From Smittia aterrima (Eukaryota > Arthropoda > Insecta > Diptera > Chironomidae): 64,000 nucleotides of DNA. Position 1 is the stretch's first letter, and the number at the start of each line of letters is the position of its first letter. The stretch spans positions 9,238,001 through 9,302,000 of the forward strand of contig CP093831.1 in NCBI GenBank assembly GCA_033063855.1, in the 5' to 3' direction. Shown here piece by piece: positions 11,401 to 24,289 of this stretch. A model generated the notes under the pieces. It worked only from the letters and a program-made list of their open reading frames with translations, did no database searches and was not told the origin of the DNA. Both the position numbers and the translations under genes were made by a program.

Positions 11401-14400
11401 TAAAAATAAGGAACACTCAAGTGAGTTTCCACTGCGACAGATGCGAAGAAGTCTTGTATCACGATAAGGCGATTAATTAATCTCGTCGATCGCTTCATCG
11501 CAATTAGCGAGAAGATTTTTACATCGACCTGACACCAATCCTACTGAAGAAGTGATTTGTCTTCGCCAACGGGCCAAAGCGATTGAGAAATTAAAAGTGA
11601 AACGCGCAATTAAACGACTTGCAAGCGAAATTTCTTCGCAATTGCAGAAACGACATGTAATCGCCGAGCCTCATTTCATTTGGATTTCTTCGCTTCTTGC
11701 TTCTTGTTTTTTTTTCCTTTGAATCGTCTTCAGCTGATGGTATTTAAACAGCCATTAAGCTCGTCTCTCCTCGTTATTGACCAAAACGTTGTCGCATTTG
11801 TTTTCGCGGAATTATTAAAAGTCTCCAATCAAAACAGGTTTCGCATAATTTTCATTTTCATTCAGCTCATGATTGATGACTTCTTCTATCAGCACCAAAA
11901 TATTAAAATAGACAAAGTCAAGAAGCAAGAATAAAACGAAATGGTGGCTCAAAGTTGATAAAATTGGTTTGACACTACAATGACCCGAGACGTTGGTTTC
12001 TGCCCATCGATCTTCATAAAAATCTGCGCGTTGCTTGCACGTTGATGATGTAATTAAATGTTTTTTTCACTCAGAAATTGTCGTTTTTTTTTGGATCACA
12101 AACAAACTTACGACGCATTTAAAAGTTTTTGACTATTCCGTCCTTGAGATTCTATTCTCCCCCCCAAAAGAACATTCAGAGAGAGAGAAAAACAACTCAA
12201 CACGTTCGGTCTAAGCACATCGCGAATTGGTTTCTTTTCGCCTTGGCCATGAATAAAGCGCGCGGACATGTAAATGAACTCGTTCAAGATCAAGCCTTGG
12301 ACTCGGACCAGCTTCAAATCTTTTGAAACAGTTAACGAGTGAAACGTCATGAAGCAAAGACTTGTTTGACGTTATCGCTGACAAGTTTTGATAATTGTCG
12401 CGAGTTGAATACATATGTACACATCTCGACTATGGCACCCCCAAAAGAGGTTATCGTTGGTTGATAAGATAAACGGTCACACACACAAAATTTTGGTCGC
12501 CGATGCGAGATAAGTTGGTGCATGTTTGATAAAACGAACATCGACGTTGCATTCCGTCGCTCAAAGGCAAACTCTCAATCACTGATTTTTCTTTCAATTT
12601 CTTTCAGTTCATTGAACCAATGAAGAAGGAAACTTTAACACAAACTCGCCGGTTGCTATCAACAACTAACATTCAGTCACAAATAAACTTCGCTCCCCGA
12701 AATAAAAATCAATCAACTTACAAAGTAATGTTTTTTGTTTGTTGGATCTGCACAATCATTCGCCTAATAATCGACACGTTTCTGTGCAATTTTGGTTGCT
12801 TCTCACCCGCGTCAAAGTGTTTTCTATTTTTATCTGCTTGCTCTAGTTTTACAATTTTGTGTTTTTCTTTTAAAAAAATCACTTTCGACTTCAGTTTATT
12901 TTGCACTTGGCGTCTGTTTGCTCACAAATTTCTAAGTCCACAAAGCAAAAACAAACGAAAAATGTTTTATTAACACTCGAGTTATTTCGAAAGTGACATT
13001 TCGGATTGTTCTCTCTCCAACGTCGCGAACGATGTTCATCAATCGACACAGTTTTCACTCTCGAACAGATGAAATCGAAATTGAAATTTACTTTTATTCT
13101 TCTTTATCTTCGTCTTCGTCGACTTAGAGAGCAAAATTGGGGCAAAGCACTTGCGTTTATTACGTCTGCATCAACTGATGCATTTTCCTTCACTGATCTC
13201 TCTCCGCGTTATGCGTAAGTTTCTCAATTTTCCGCCAAAATAAAATGCCGACAACACAACAAATCTTCAGACACGCGTCGGCACGAAAAGTCTTTATCAG
13301 AAAATCAGCAAAGTAAATTTTTGGCGATGATTCGTTTGACAACACACAGTGAAAAAAAAAATATTAAAACAACAAAAAATGAGCTGACTAACTCCACCGC
13401 CCGCTCGACAGCTTGCGTACAACTTCTCTTCTCAACGACAGAAAAGAGACTGAACTGTGTAGCGCTTCATATGAAAATATTTTTTTCCGCTCTGGCTTTC
13501 GGCGTTGGAAATAAATTTGTTCGAAAGAAGAAAAAAAAAATGTCCATGAGTACGAAATAAAAAGCTCTCTCGCTATTTTTCGTCACGACGATGGCAGAGA
13601 AACAGGTATCGAGTCACAATTTTAGAGTTAAACGATGATTTTTTGATTGTCTTCGATGGTGCTCTAATTCACGAGCTCAATCCGGTTGATAAGATTAGAC
13701 AGCAATCAGAAGTTCGGCGTAGTTCTGAAGGACAGAAGGTGAATGATCTTTTTGGATTCTTTTTATTCTCAACAGTCTTCGCAAAGATTGACCAAGGGCA
13801 GTTCAGCAATTCGATTTCGTTAGCAAATGATCGAGCCCAACGATCAATTATTGACTCAACATATCGAGGAGTCTTACAACGCCACGACTTGCAAATACAT
13901 TTCTCAATCAAACGACTTAATAGATAACGAAAGTAACGAAAGGAAATTTCAGAAATGAGAGTAAAAGCGATGAAGTAAGTGAAATGGCCATTAACAGAAA
14001 TAAAAAGTAAATTCATCAAGTCGGGACTCGCGTGTGCATGAGAGCGAAAGACTAGAATTGCGGTCAGTGATTGTTGAATCGCGAGATCAAAGAAGAAACC
14101 AAACGAATGGCCTGTCAATGGATCGCAAATGAAGTGCATAAGGCTTGAGATATTTACATTCAGCAGCAGCTTGGTCGAGTGTGCGTGAATTCAGCAGATA
14201 ACGTCGTTTCTAGGCGACGACTGCGCTTGGTTAAGGTCAGCTGTAGATTGTGATCTCTCGTTCGCTCCAGCCGTCACTGTATTGAGCATCTGGCTAACAG
14301 ATGAGAGAGGAACGAGAGAAAGTTTAAGTCGTGCGTTTTATTGTTACGGTCGTTAATTTAAATATCGCCACCGCGATAAATGTTAAAGCCGGCGAACAAG

Positions 14401-17400
14401 GAGATTATGCCGCGACGATCTATCAACCTAATAAATTCGCACTTAGATATTTATGCGCCACTTTCTTCTATTTAAATAGATTAGTTAGGCCAAACACGTG
14501 AAGTCATGACGAATTTGAATTCGAGTCTTCGTCACGTTCTCGATTTTTTTACCAAACCAGAAATCCGTATTCGTGAAGATCGTCGACATCGATCGCTCAA
14601 TGATCAAATGCAATAATTTGCATCATCGAAGGGTAAACGAACTTTTTGACGGACATCTTCATGTTTCTTTCACGAGACAAGTTCACGAAACGAGAGAAGA
14701 TGGAAGGAAACTTTTGTTCCAGGTCGAACGAAACGACACAAACAAAAAAATATTTTTCCGTGTGCGACGGAGCGATTTGCATAACATTACCATCCTAATA
14801 AGTCAACGCTTATATTTGTGGACAGCTGTAGTAGACAACGCCACAAATGGTTGTCATGTCATGTAATACGTTCTAAGCGTTGGCCGGCTTTCGTCTCTCT
14901 ACGGAAGGAAACAGCCATAAAACCAGCTACCGACTAGAAAATATCTACGAGAATGTAAGCACCGTAAGTTACGCAATTAAATCAGCAACAGACAATTTTT
15001 TTATTCGATTGATAACAAACTGTTTGACCTACTTTCGCACTTCGCACTAAACGCACCACAGAAAAAAAAGAGTTTCGTTTTCTTTCTTATCAACTTTGTA
15101 ATACGCACTGATAACAAAGAAACTTGATTGACACTCGCGAATAAAATGAAAAACTCGATTTGTCTGAATATGAAGATCAACAAGTGAATCTGAAAGTCGC
15201 GTTGATATGCAATTGAGAGTGTTGGATTAAAAATCGTGTCAAATTGAATGTCGGGCGCAACAATGTTGCACTCATGTTCTCTTTGAAAGAGAAATTCGAA
15301 ACAGAAATCATGTGGGAAAGACTAAACATCGTTTTCCTCGCAAATGAAGTGGAAACATCGCAAATTTGCGCAACGAATTGTTATGTGGGGTAGGTCTGGG
15401 GTGGTTAAGAGAACGTCTGTCGTTGTTGGAACTTGCAACGGACTCTCGCTCTTTGAGCATTATCTATGATAATCAGCTTGAAGTTCAATGTTCACATCGT
15501 TAAATTAACTCGTTGTTTGCGAATTCCTTCGTTCACCATTGTATGCTAATCGACAACTCACTTTCATGTTTGCATTCAATTTTCTCTCGTTCGCTTCGCC
15601 TTTCTTCTCACTGAGAATCATTCTCGGGCATTCTTTGATCGTCGCTTGCAACGGAACCGAACGACATTGCAAAAAGGAACGAGTAACATTTACAGTTGCC
15701 AACCTGATGATGATTAATAACCCTTCCTTCCAACAATATCTTCGTTCATCACTTTACCAAAAGCGATCAAAGACCCATGAGCCTGCAGTTTTGTTTAAGC
15801 AGGTTCATTGATCGTTCTCCGGCTTGTTATTTTTCGCCGAAACACGAAAACGCTCAATCATCGCCGACAATTAAAGACTTCAAGATATCACGAATGCAGT
15901 TTCGACCAATAAACTTTACAAATTATTCTCGTGGACCAATTACGAAACCCGTCGTCGAGAAATGCGTTTTCGCTTGTTGTAAATGTAAATGCCAGCGAGA
16001 AATCGGTTTTATAAATGAGTCTGGATGCTGTGTGACTCATGGAAAAACCATAACGACTTTCTCGAATTTCAATTAATTTTAGAGGATTCTTCGATAAAGT
16101 GAGAGACCAACGACCGAGTTGTTACTCAATATTTAACTGTTCAATCAATTCAATCGCTTAATGTCATAAATCATCGCGACGTTCAACGCATAAAATGTCC
16201 CATTCACAGTTCAAATGCCTTTGCATCGCAAACTGCAATTCCTCGAGTCAATGTACCGAGCACGTCTTGCGACTTTATCGTAAAATTGCATTCGAAGTAA
16301 AGAGAAGAGGAGAAGAAAGTCACAAAACAATTGCAATCAATAAAAAAATCGGAAGCTCAAAGTTTCTAATTAAATTTACGAAGAGAATTAAGTGAGTCGT
16401 CGAATTAACTCGCCAGTAAAAAAATAATCCTAATTACTTATTACGAAAGAAAAACTAGAAAATCGCTTCGTTTCGTAAACAAAAATAATCAATAAATTAA
16501 ATTAGTTTACACCAGCGGCAGGTTCAATGACCTGGAAAATATTGCGTAACTCAGCAGAGGCTCACGCGTTGCAAGTTGTTTACTTGCACTAATCATCAAT
16601 GTGCCGCTAACCTAAATGCAATCACTGCTTAACGTTTGCAATTGATTTGATTGCTTAGTCAACAGTCGACGGGCTTCACTCGCTAGTAGCGGTTATTTAC
16701 ATGTTTGTGTAAATTTTCCCGCGAAACAAGGCAAACGAACCGATCGACAACGCAAACATGCGAGAAACCAGTCGATTGTAAACACGAAAATTCACTTAAT
16801 TGACGCTTTTCATTTTGGCGAAGTCGAGAGCTCTTGCACACTTAAAGTTTCATTTCTGCAAGCTTTTAAACGACAGCACGTTTCAATCTACGACTTGAAC
16901 AAGTTGAAAATTTAACGAGGTATTTACTTTATTTGATTGAGGCCACACGACATTGCCACCCACTTCAACCAGAAATGTTAATTTAGTCTTTATTTGAATG
17001 TTTTAAATTAGATAGATGAAGTAGTTTCTTAAGCTAACACTGCGGACTTTAAACTTTATTGACTTGTTACCACTTAGCACAGTTTATTAAATACTTTTGA
17101 AGTTGCTTCGAAGTTTGAAGGAATTAAGTTGTCAAAAATCATTAAGTTATGGAACGTTTTTAAATTTTCAGTTCTCTAATGAAGGAATTAAAGAAAATGC
17201 TCAACTCACCTTGTTACAAGTCTTCTCTCCGATCTTCTTCTTAATTGTTCATTATAATTAATCTAAGTTGTATCACAGGTTGTTAAAACATTCAATAAAA
17301 TGATATTGCACAATATAAATTAGCCTAAGGATCAAGGAGTGGTCATCAAAAAGTTGAAATTAAGCTAAGTTGATTAATTTCGTTGCATAATCTGAAAGAA

Positions 17401-18906
17401 AAAAGAATAAAAGAAAAATGTTAATTCAAATAGAATTTAAAAGAAATTTCACAATTAATTGCAACTATTGGAAATCTGATAAAAATCTGATTATTCGCTC
17501 AATGTATTTCATCCAGCCCAACCCTTCTTCTGTCCCACAAATATCGAATTGTCCCCAACGTGAACAATGTTCAAATCGATATCGCACGTCTCGTTTACGT
17601 GCCTATTCATATTTCTGAGTGCAAACTGATTGCATGTTGAGTGCACAGCGATTTTTTTTATTCAATAAAACAGATCGAATCGGTACGCTCGGCTCTTGTC
17701 GTGATGAAATGATGTTGATGATGCTGTCACGTTCGAGATGTTTCTCTGGAATTTATTACAAAACAAACAGAGTACTTTGAGCTCGGTATCACCTTGAACG
17801 CTTGGACTAATGTCTAATCATCTGTAAACCCTCATCAAAGTACCAACACTTCAGTGAATATTGCGAAAATAAAGAGTTTTGTTGAAAACGTGGGAATCTG
17901 CTCCTTGCGAAATTGTTTTGTCCTTTAATCCTTTCGACATGCAAAGATCCAAGAATTTGCCTAATGATTTCAAATCACGAATATGAATTCTGAGAAAAAA
18001 ATCGGCCATCGATCGGAGGAGACGAAGAAGAAGACGAGAAGCAAAACAACGCAACGCTCCTGGCGATTATACGAGAACCAGTTTCAGAATTCCCCGCATA
18101 ATTTCGCATCGCATCTTCCCATTGAATTTTAAATTAGTTTTCGTCTGAGGTTTGCGAGTGTTTTTCCACAGCGGTCGCTTCGGCTGCGATCGCATTCCGA
18201 GTAATTCTAAATGCGACGATGGTCGATTTAAATTTATGCTGTAAACAGAAACGTCAATCGATTGATTACTTTTTCATAAGCGGAACGAGGCATCAACTCA
18301 TTTCCTCCGCCCACACGTCACAGTTCAAGAAACTTTCACTCATTTTTCATTTGTTCGCACAGCAGACAACACAACACTTTTCATCACAATGCCCCAGTTT
18401 TCCCAGCTTGAGTTCCACTCATTACATTTGATTAACCCGGGAAGTAAATTTGTAAACTTAAATCCTGAAATATCATTTGTCGGCCGGTGAACTTTTCGTT
18501 CCACATTCCCCTCCAGCAAGAATTATTTGGATCATATTTAGGAATTCACGAAATGAGAATACCGTCAGTGCTCGAGGGTTAAAAGCTTCGCTCATTTAAA
18601 TTCCTATCGAATTGCTTTACGAAGCACTTACGACGGTGAATTTTTCGTGTTGAGACATCGGAGTTTCCACGACAACGGGACAAACTATTGATCAAATAAA
18701 CAGAAAGCCTCATTTTTCCAGCGACAGAAATTCGGAGCAGCTTAGTTGCGGTCTGCTTTTCAAAGCTGGTGCGTGCTTACTCGACGCTTTTCCTTTTGGC
18801 GACGTTTCAAGGAAGGCCAAGCAGAAATTTTTCTTTCTTTATTCAATTAAAGTTTGCATAAATCTCATTTGAAAGAGAGTTGGAGTTGTGTGTGGACGCA
18901 GTAGCG
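8424..18906. other. about 10.5 kb without a recognisable gene
   Basis: I find no exon chain here. The sequence alternates AT-rich stretches with TCG-, GAGA- and CTTT-rich tracts, which is ordinary for dipteran regulatory or intronic DNA. Since Oatp lies on one side and the CCDC66-like gene on the other, both reading away from it, the interval probably holds promoters and perhaps untranslated first exons of one or both. The longest internal open frame is on the minus strand, from ATG 14139 to 13669 (156 codons, hydrophobic), discussed among the findings. I see no tRNA, rRNA, transposase or reverse transcriptase segment. Confidence 0.5.
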
Positions 18907-21900
18907 ATGATCATAAAGGATCATAAGGATAATTTGAATCGAGAGCTGTCGTTGGTGGAACAAAAGAAAATGCAATGGGCAAAAGAGAGAGGTGAATGTT
19001 CTAAAAACTTAACGCTTCATAAAAAAGAATTGATGAGCTAACGACCTCAAATGTCTTATCGTAAAATTTTTGTTTGGTTTGCAGAAGAAATGGCGAAGCT
19101 CGAGCAATATCATTCGCAACTATCGTCGAAATATGAAAGAAACACGATTCGGTAAGTGATTGAAGAATTATCAAAAGAAAATTATACGAGACTCTCTTTT
19201 AAAGCACTCAACTGATAACCAACACGGAGATCGTCCAACAGAACAATAACTTCCATCAAAAGAACTTCAGTGTGCGACGACTTCGAAGCCCAAGTCTTCC
19301 GCCAATCGACAAGGCAATGACTCGGTGAGTGATTTGACTACAAATAATCTTTGATGAAAGCGAGAAAGGGCTAAAGGCTTTTCGATGATTTGTGATAGCG
19401 TGTTAGCTCGACATTCAAAGGAAGTCAGGGGTTAAAGAAGGATCAAATGGAATGGCAAGCGAGCCTTCATAAAATATTTGCGTGATTTCATTCTTGACCT
19501 TCGTGAATGATTCAAGCAATTCTTTTGATGACTTTATTTGTGTCCTTTGCAGTCAAGGCAGTAACAACTCAGATCAATCGTCGGGTTACTTAAGTGGCAG
19601 TGGAGGTAGCAACAGTCTCCCTGTCAACACGAATCCTGAAACTCCACAGAGTCAATACGACTACAAGTACGGACAGACAAGATTGGACAATTTGAACGAA
19701 AAATTTCAAGCACAACATCAACAACAACAGAAAAGTGAATTGAAAAAGCTTTCATTGACTTCATCGATAAACGACTACTCATCTTTGTCGACTCACGAAC
19801 AAGACATGGATTACAACAACGGGCACAAGTGAGTGAAAAAGTTTAACTCTCGAAATCCCTGAAACATTTCCGCTTTCACATAAAAACTATTTTCATTTGT
19901 TTTTCAAAAAACAAAAAACTATTTTTATGCCAACGAAACGAGAAATTGGGTTAAATTCGATTTTCCGTTAATTTAATGGCGATAACTTCTCATCGATTTA
20001 TGTTGTGAACTTTCAGATCGCTGGGAACTCCATCGTCTGATACATCGTCAATCACAAGTCACGATGTGTTCTCCATGTCATCGTACGCTAATTCATCTGC
20101 GATCGATTCGTCGGTAAATTATCAAAAGAGTCGAGAAGGTGGCCGGGCTAAATGGGGCTCATATCTCTTTGATTCATATGCAAAGGAAAATGGTCGAAGC
20201 CCCCGAAATTCTAACGGCCCAGAATGGTTGGAAAAAAGCTTAAATGAAGCACGCGATAGTGAAGAAGAAACGATGTCGATATCAGTTCGATCTGTGGCTT
20301 CTTTCTTACGAGGACAGAACGTTCCAATGGATCCGATGGTATTGGCTGAACGAGAATCGAAAAGAAGGAAAGCAATGGAGCTGCAGCAAGCGATTAAGGA
20401 GCAACTTCAAGAGCGTGAAAACTTAAAGAAAATGGAGAAGGAAAAGCAATATCAGATTGAAAAGATGGAAGAGGAGAGACTCGCAAAGCAAGTGGAAACG
20501 GAAAGAAGGAGATTAGAGTATGAACAGAACCTTCAGTATGAGAAGATTGAGAATGAAAGAAAGAAGGAAGAAGCGATGCGAAAAGCTCTTGAGAAAGCTG
20601 CTTTCGAAGCTCAATTTGAGCGAGATCGTAAAAGACGTGAGAGAGCAACAATGCAAAATGCAATCGATGAAACCATAAGCATTCAGAAGATCGGAGAGAA
20701 GACTGAGATCTTCCTCGGCCAGAAAACTCAGTCAGGTTTTAACACGCCGAAGGTTCAAGAAAAATACGAAGAACCTAAAGAAATTTCGCGGACTCCGCCA
20801 CCAGAAATTAACAATGAAGAGGAGGAAGAAGAAGACGACGATGGTCAAGATGACGGAGAAACAGTTTTAATAGGAACTCCTATCAAGCTTAGAAAGAAGA
20901 ATCTGGATACGTTTCGACGGAAGTTTCATAAACGACAACAAATAGCAGAAGATTACAAGAACACGAGCGATGACGAAATGTCAATTCCGAAAACACCAAA
21001 ATCTGTTGAAAGCAACAACGAGAAAAATAACACAAAACCACCAACAGCAAAAGTTCTGTCAGAACTCGATGGAATCGCTTTAGTCTTACAGTCAATGCCT
21101 TTAGTTCCATTTGTTCCTTTGTCTAATGATATCTTTGCTCTGAGTCAATTAAATAATCTAGCTCTGCTCATGGCTGCTCAAAATCGTTTGACCAATCAGA
21201 ATGTTATGCTTCCGATAATCTCGAAAGACATGACGGCGGCAGCGATCAACGGTAACGAAAAATTGGATCTTAGCCAATTCATTATTCCACCCAACAACCA
21301 GCAAACAATCACATTGCAGATTCAACAAGTCGATTCGAGGCAAAACAACTGTGAAAATCAAATGAGATTTCAGTCTGTGCCTCCTACACCTGAAGTCGCA
21401 GCTCAAAAGATTCCCGAATCAGTTACAGATATGAAGGAACCTAAACCGGTTGAAATTCCCATTGAGTCACAGATCTCTCAAGCACCGTCAATTCCACAAA
21501 CGCCAATCGAGCCCACAAAAGAAATTCAACCGCCAACGCTACTTCCGCACGATGGAACGTTCACAAAAGAAGAAAATCACTCACACGACGCATTTACTTC
21601 AACGTCAACTGAAAATCGATTCGTCGACGAAGAACGAGAAGTCAAGATTTTGACGCCAAAGAAATATCGAAACGAGTTGAGATTGAGGGGAAGTTTGAAG
21701 ACGATCGCAACGCAAACAGAATCATTCTTGTTCTGCGAGTATTGTTCGTATCAGCATCAACATAATCACTTGCATTGCACTGGTCACCATTTCGATGACG
21801 CTGATGAATCATCAAATAATGTTCAACATGAAAATGGGAAATCGAAAGATAAGAAGTCTGAGCATCGTCCGCAATGGGGAGTACGGAATCCACCTGTAAA

Positions 21901-22297
21901 ATATCTCAAAGCGAGTGAACGAGATCCGTTTTATAGCAAGAACAGAAAGAAGCGTTATCTGAAGAAAGCTGTAAGTGAAAGCGAGAAAACTGACGACGCT
22001 TCTTGTCCCCACAGGGATTGTCCTTTAGTTAAAAGTCCAACACGTTTGCTACCGAAGCGAGTAGAGAAACTCAATAGAGATAACTTATGTAAAAACATGC
22101 TGCCGATAAAATATGATCGATTCGGAAGGATCTGCTTGATGGATGAACAGAACTTTGTGATTAACGAAGCCTTCCGAAGAGTTCACAAATCAGAAATTTA
22201 CACGAGTGATGCTGAAAGTTCAGTTGAAACACACATCAAACACAAAAGCTTCTTCTTGCCAAAAGCAAATGACTTTCAAGATATCTTCGTTGATTAA
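18907..22297 (+). CDS. CCDC66-like coiled-coil protein
   Basis: Five exons join in phase: 18907-18991, 19085-19151, 19205-19324, 19553-19828 and 20017-22297, giving 942 residues, about the length of vertebrate CCDC66 (near 950). The start encodes a charged helix spanning the first splice (KKMQWAKEREEMAKLEQYH). Residues about 185-395 contain a short conserved stretch (SVRSVASFLRGQ, then MDPMVLAERESKRRKAMELQ) followed by a long Lys/Glu/Arg-rich coiled coil typical of the CCDC66 domain. The rest is low-complexity, with a very acidic patch, a Pro/Gln/Thr stretch and a His/Cys cluster (FCEYCSYQHQHNHLHCTGHH) near residue 755. CCDC66 is a microtubule- and cilium-associated protein in vertebrates; a ciliary or centrosomal role here is inference. 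Candidate poly(A) signal at 22713-22718. The family match is from pattern recognition only. Confidence 0.65.
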
Positions 22298-22739
22298 AAT
22301 GAACTAGTTTCGATCTGCTTTTGGTTGTATGAATTGTTAGCGTTTATTGATGTTAAGTAAATAATTAATAGAACGACAGTGGAAATGGTTAGATAGCGGA
22401 GTTATATCATTTACAAATTATTACGCATCGAGCTTGTGGTGGTTTGAGCTCGTTCAAGCCTAGGAAAGTAGAACAAGTGTAAACATTTTTATCGCTTGCT
22501 GTTGACTGACAAGGTCATTGGTTTATCCTTTTAGAATTTTCTACGTAAAATTGATAAGAAATTGCCTTCCACATCATTTTGGACGTTCCTTCCGAACGAT
22601 CCAATCACTTCATACGACTTTTTGCGCTTCAGACTTAATCGATCGAAGTTTTTGTTAATAATTCACTGTCATTGTTACTTGAATAGAACTTAAGATGCTT
22701 TGGTTAAAGTTCAATAAAACATGCAGAAACTTACATTCT
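22298..22739 (+). terminator. 3' region of the CCDC66-like gene with poly(A) signal
   Basis: This 440-base stretch has no coding exon. AATAAA at 22713-22718 on the plus strand is a likely poly(A) signal for the CCDC66-like gene, which would make its 3' UTR about 430 bases and end it just before the small minus-strand reading frame that stops at 22740. Confidence 0.45.
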
Positions 22740-22934
22740 TTAGTCGTCTTTGGATTTATCGATTAGATTTAGATTCTTCTTCATCGGTTTGTTGTTATTG
22801 AAAAAATATTTCCAAATTACGTAGAACAATGTTGCAGAAGCGAAAAGAATCCAGACAGGATAAAAGTTGCTCATAAGAACACTAAACACTTCACCAAATG
22901 TGTTCTCTGTTCCTTGACCACAACAATCTCTCAT
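22740..22934 (-). CDS. possible single-pass membrane microprotein, 64 residues
   Basis: A complete ATG-to-stop frame encodes 64 residues: a short polar N-terminus with two adjacent Cys (RDCCGQG), one hydrophobic helix (about residues 25-43, YPVWILFASATLFYVIWKY) and a Lys/Asn/Asp-rich tail. That layout, membrane helix plus basic tail, is typical of small integral membrane proteins. It lies head to head with Aos1, about 190 bases apart, so a shared bidirectional promoter is possible. I do not recognise a family. It might be spurious, but the composition is protein-like and it sits exactly in the gap between two genes. Confidence 0.45.
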   Translation of the reverse strand: MRDCCGQGTENTFGEVFSVLMSNFYPVWILFASATLFYVIWKYFFNNNKPMKKNLNLIDKSKDD

Positions 22935-23121
22935 ATTTGAATGAGAATTAAATTTTGATCGAGACGATTTTGTTTACTTTTCGCGGGACATTGAAACCAA
23001 CAAAATTGTGAAACCTCAGTAACTTCAATAGACGAGGAAATTGTTCAAGCGGCATTTTATATTTTATAACAAAAGTATTTTCTTATTTAAAACCGACAAA
23101 TCCTTAAATAAAACTCTCAAA

Positions 23122-24231
23122 ATGGTTGAAATGGATCAACAAGAACTTACTCAAGCGGAAGCTGAATTGTACGATCGGCAGATTCGTTTGTGGGGACTAG
23201 AAAATCAGAAACGGTAAAGTTTTCCAAGTTTTGTTGCTGTTTTCGATGCTCAAGCTTTTTTCATTTTTAGATTGAGAAACTCAAAAATTCTCATTGCCGG
23301 ATTGAATGGATTGGGAGCTGAAGTAGCCAAAAACATTATCCTTGCTGGAGTCAAATCAGTTACGTTCTTGGACGACAAGCCGGTTTCTCAGCTCGATTTT
23401 TCTTCTCAATTCTTTATTCCTCGAGATCAACTCGGAAAGAACCGTGCAGAGGCTTCCCAGCATCGCGCTCAAGCCTTGAATCCAATGGTGGAACTCAAAG
23501 TCGACACAGGAAGTCTCGCCGACAAGAACGAAGAATTCTTCAAATGCTTTGACGTGATTGTCATCCTCGAAGCGTCACTTGCAGAACAAATTCGAATTAA
23601 TAATATTTGTCGTGCTAACAAAGTAAAGTTCTATGCCGCTGATATGTGGGGAATGTTTGGATTCAGTTTCGTAGACTTGCAGGAACACGAATTCTTTGAG
23701 TAAGTTCATGAAAAATTTATCCTTTTCTGATTTTAATTTTGTTTCTCTTATTTATTCAGAGACGTCATCAAACATAAAGTAATCTCTAAGCCTCATGAGA
23801 AGGTCAAGACAGAAATGATCACAACAGCTTCGAAGCGCTCTCTCAACTATCCAGCCCTTGAATCTATCTCAAACTATGATTACAATTCAGCATATTTCAT
23901 CAAGCGAATGAAGAAAACGGGTCCAGCTTATCTGGTCATGAAAGTTCTTCAAACATTCCGCGATACTGAAAAGCGTGATCCCCTTCCAGCTCAGCGTGAT
24001 GAAGATATTAAGAAGCTGCTGGCAATCCGTGATCAAATTTCCTCGGTTTCTGTTATTCCTGACAATTATTTCGATCACGTCTTCGCTCAAATCTCACCAA
24101 GCGCCGCAATCGTTGGAGGAGCAGTTGGACAAGAAATCATTAAAGCTGTTAGTCAGAAGGAAGCTCCGCACTACAATTATTTCTTCTTCGACGCTCAGAA
24201 AGCCTGCGGTTTTATCGAAACTATTGAATAA
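23122..24231 (+). CDS. Aos1: SUMO-activating enzyme subunit 1 (Aos1/SAE1)
   Basis: This is the smaller subunit of the SUMO E1 enzyme, which with Uba2 adenylates SUMO and passes it to Ubc9 in the nucleus. Exons 23122-23213, 23271-23699 and 23760-24231 join in phase to 330 residues, matching the family (about 340). The ThiF-type Rossmann fold is clear: AELYDRQIRLWGLENQKRLR at the start, the glycine-rich nucleotide loop in ILIAGLNGLGAEVAKNIILAG, and FLDD. Near the C-terminus, SPSAAIVGGAVGQEIIKAVS and a FFFD segment are typical of SAE1. As expected for this subunit there is no catalytic cysteine domain. A poly(A) signal lies at 24250-24255, and the gene is convergent with SF3B6. Confidence 0.95.
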
Positions 24232-24289
24232 GAAAATTTCATTTAATCAAATAAAGTTTTGTATTAAAATTAAGAATGTTTTATTGATT
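24232..24289. terminator. interleaved poly(A) signals of Aos1 and SF3B6
   Basis: Only 58 bases separate the two stop codons. A plus-strand AATAAA at 24250-24255 serves Aos1, and a minus-strand AATAAA at 24285-24280 starts five bases past the SF3B6 stop codon. Since cleavage normally occurs 10-30 bases after the signal, both mature 3' ends should fall inside this interval and overlap or abut. Confidence 0.75.
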
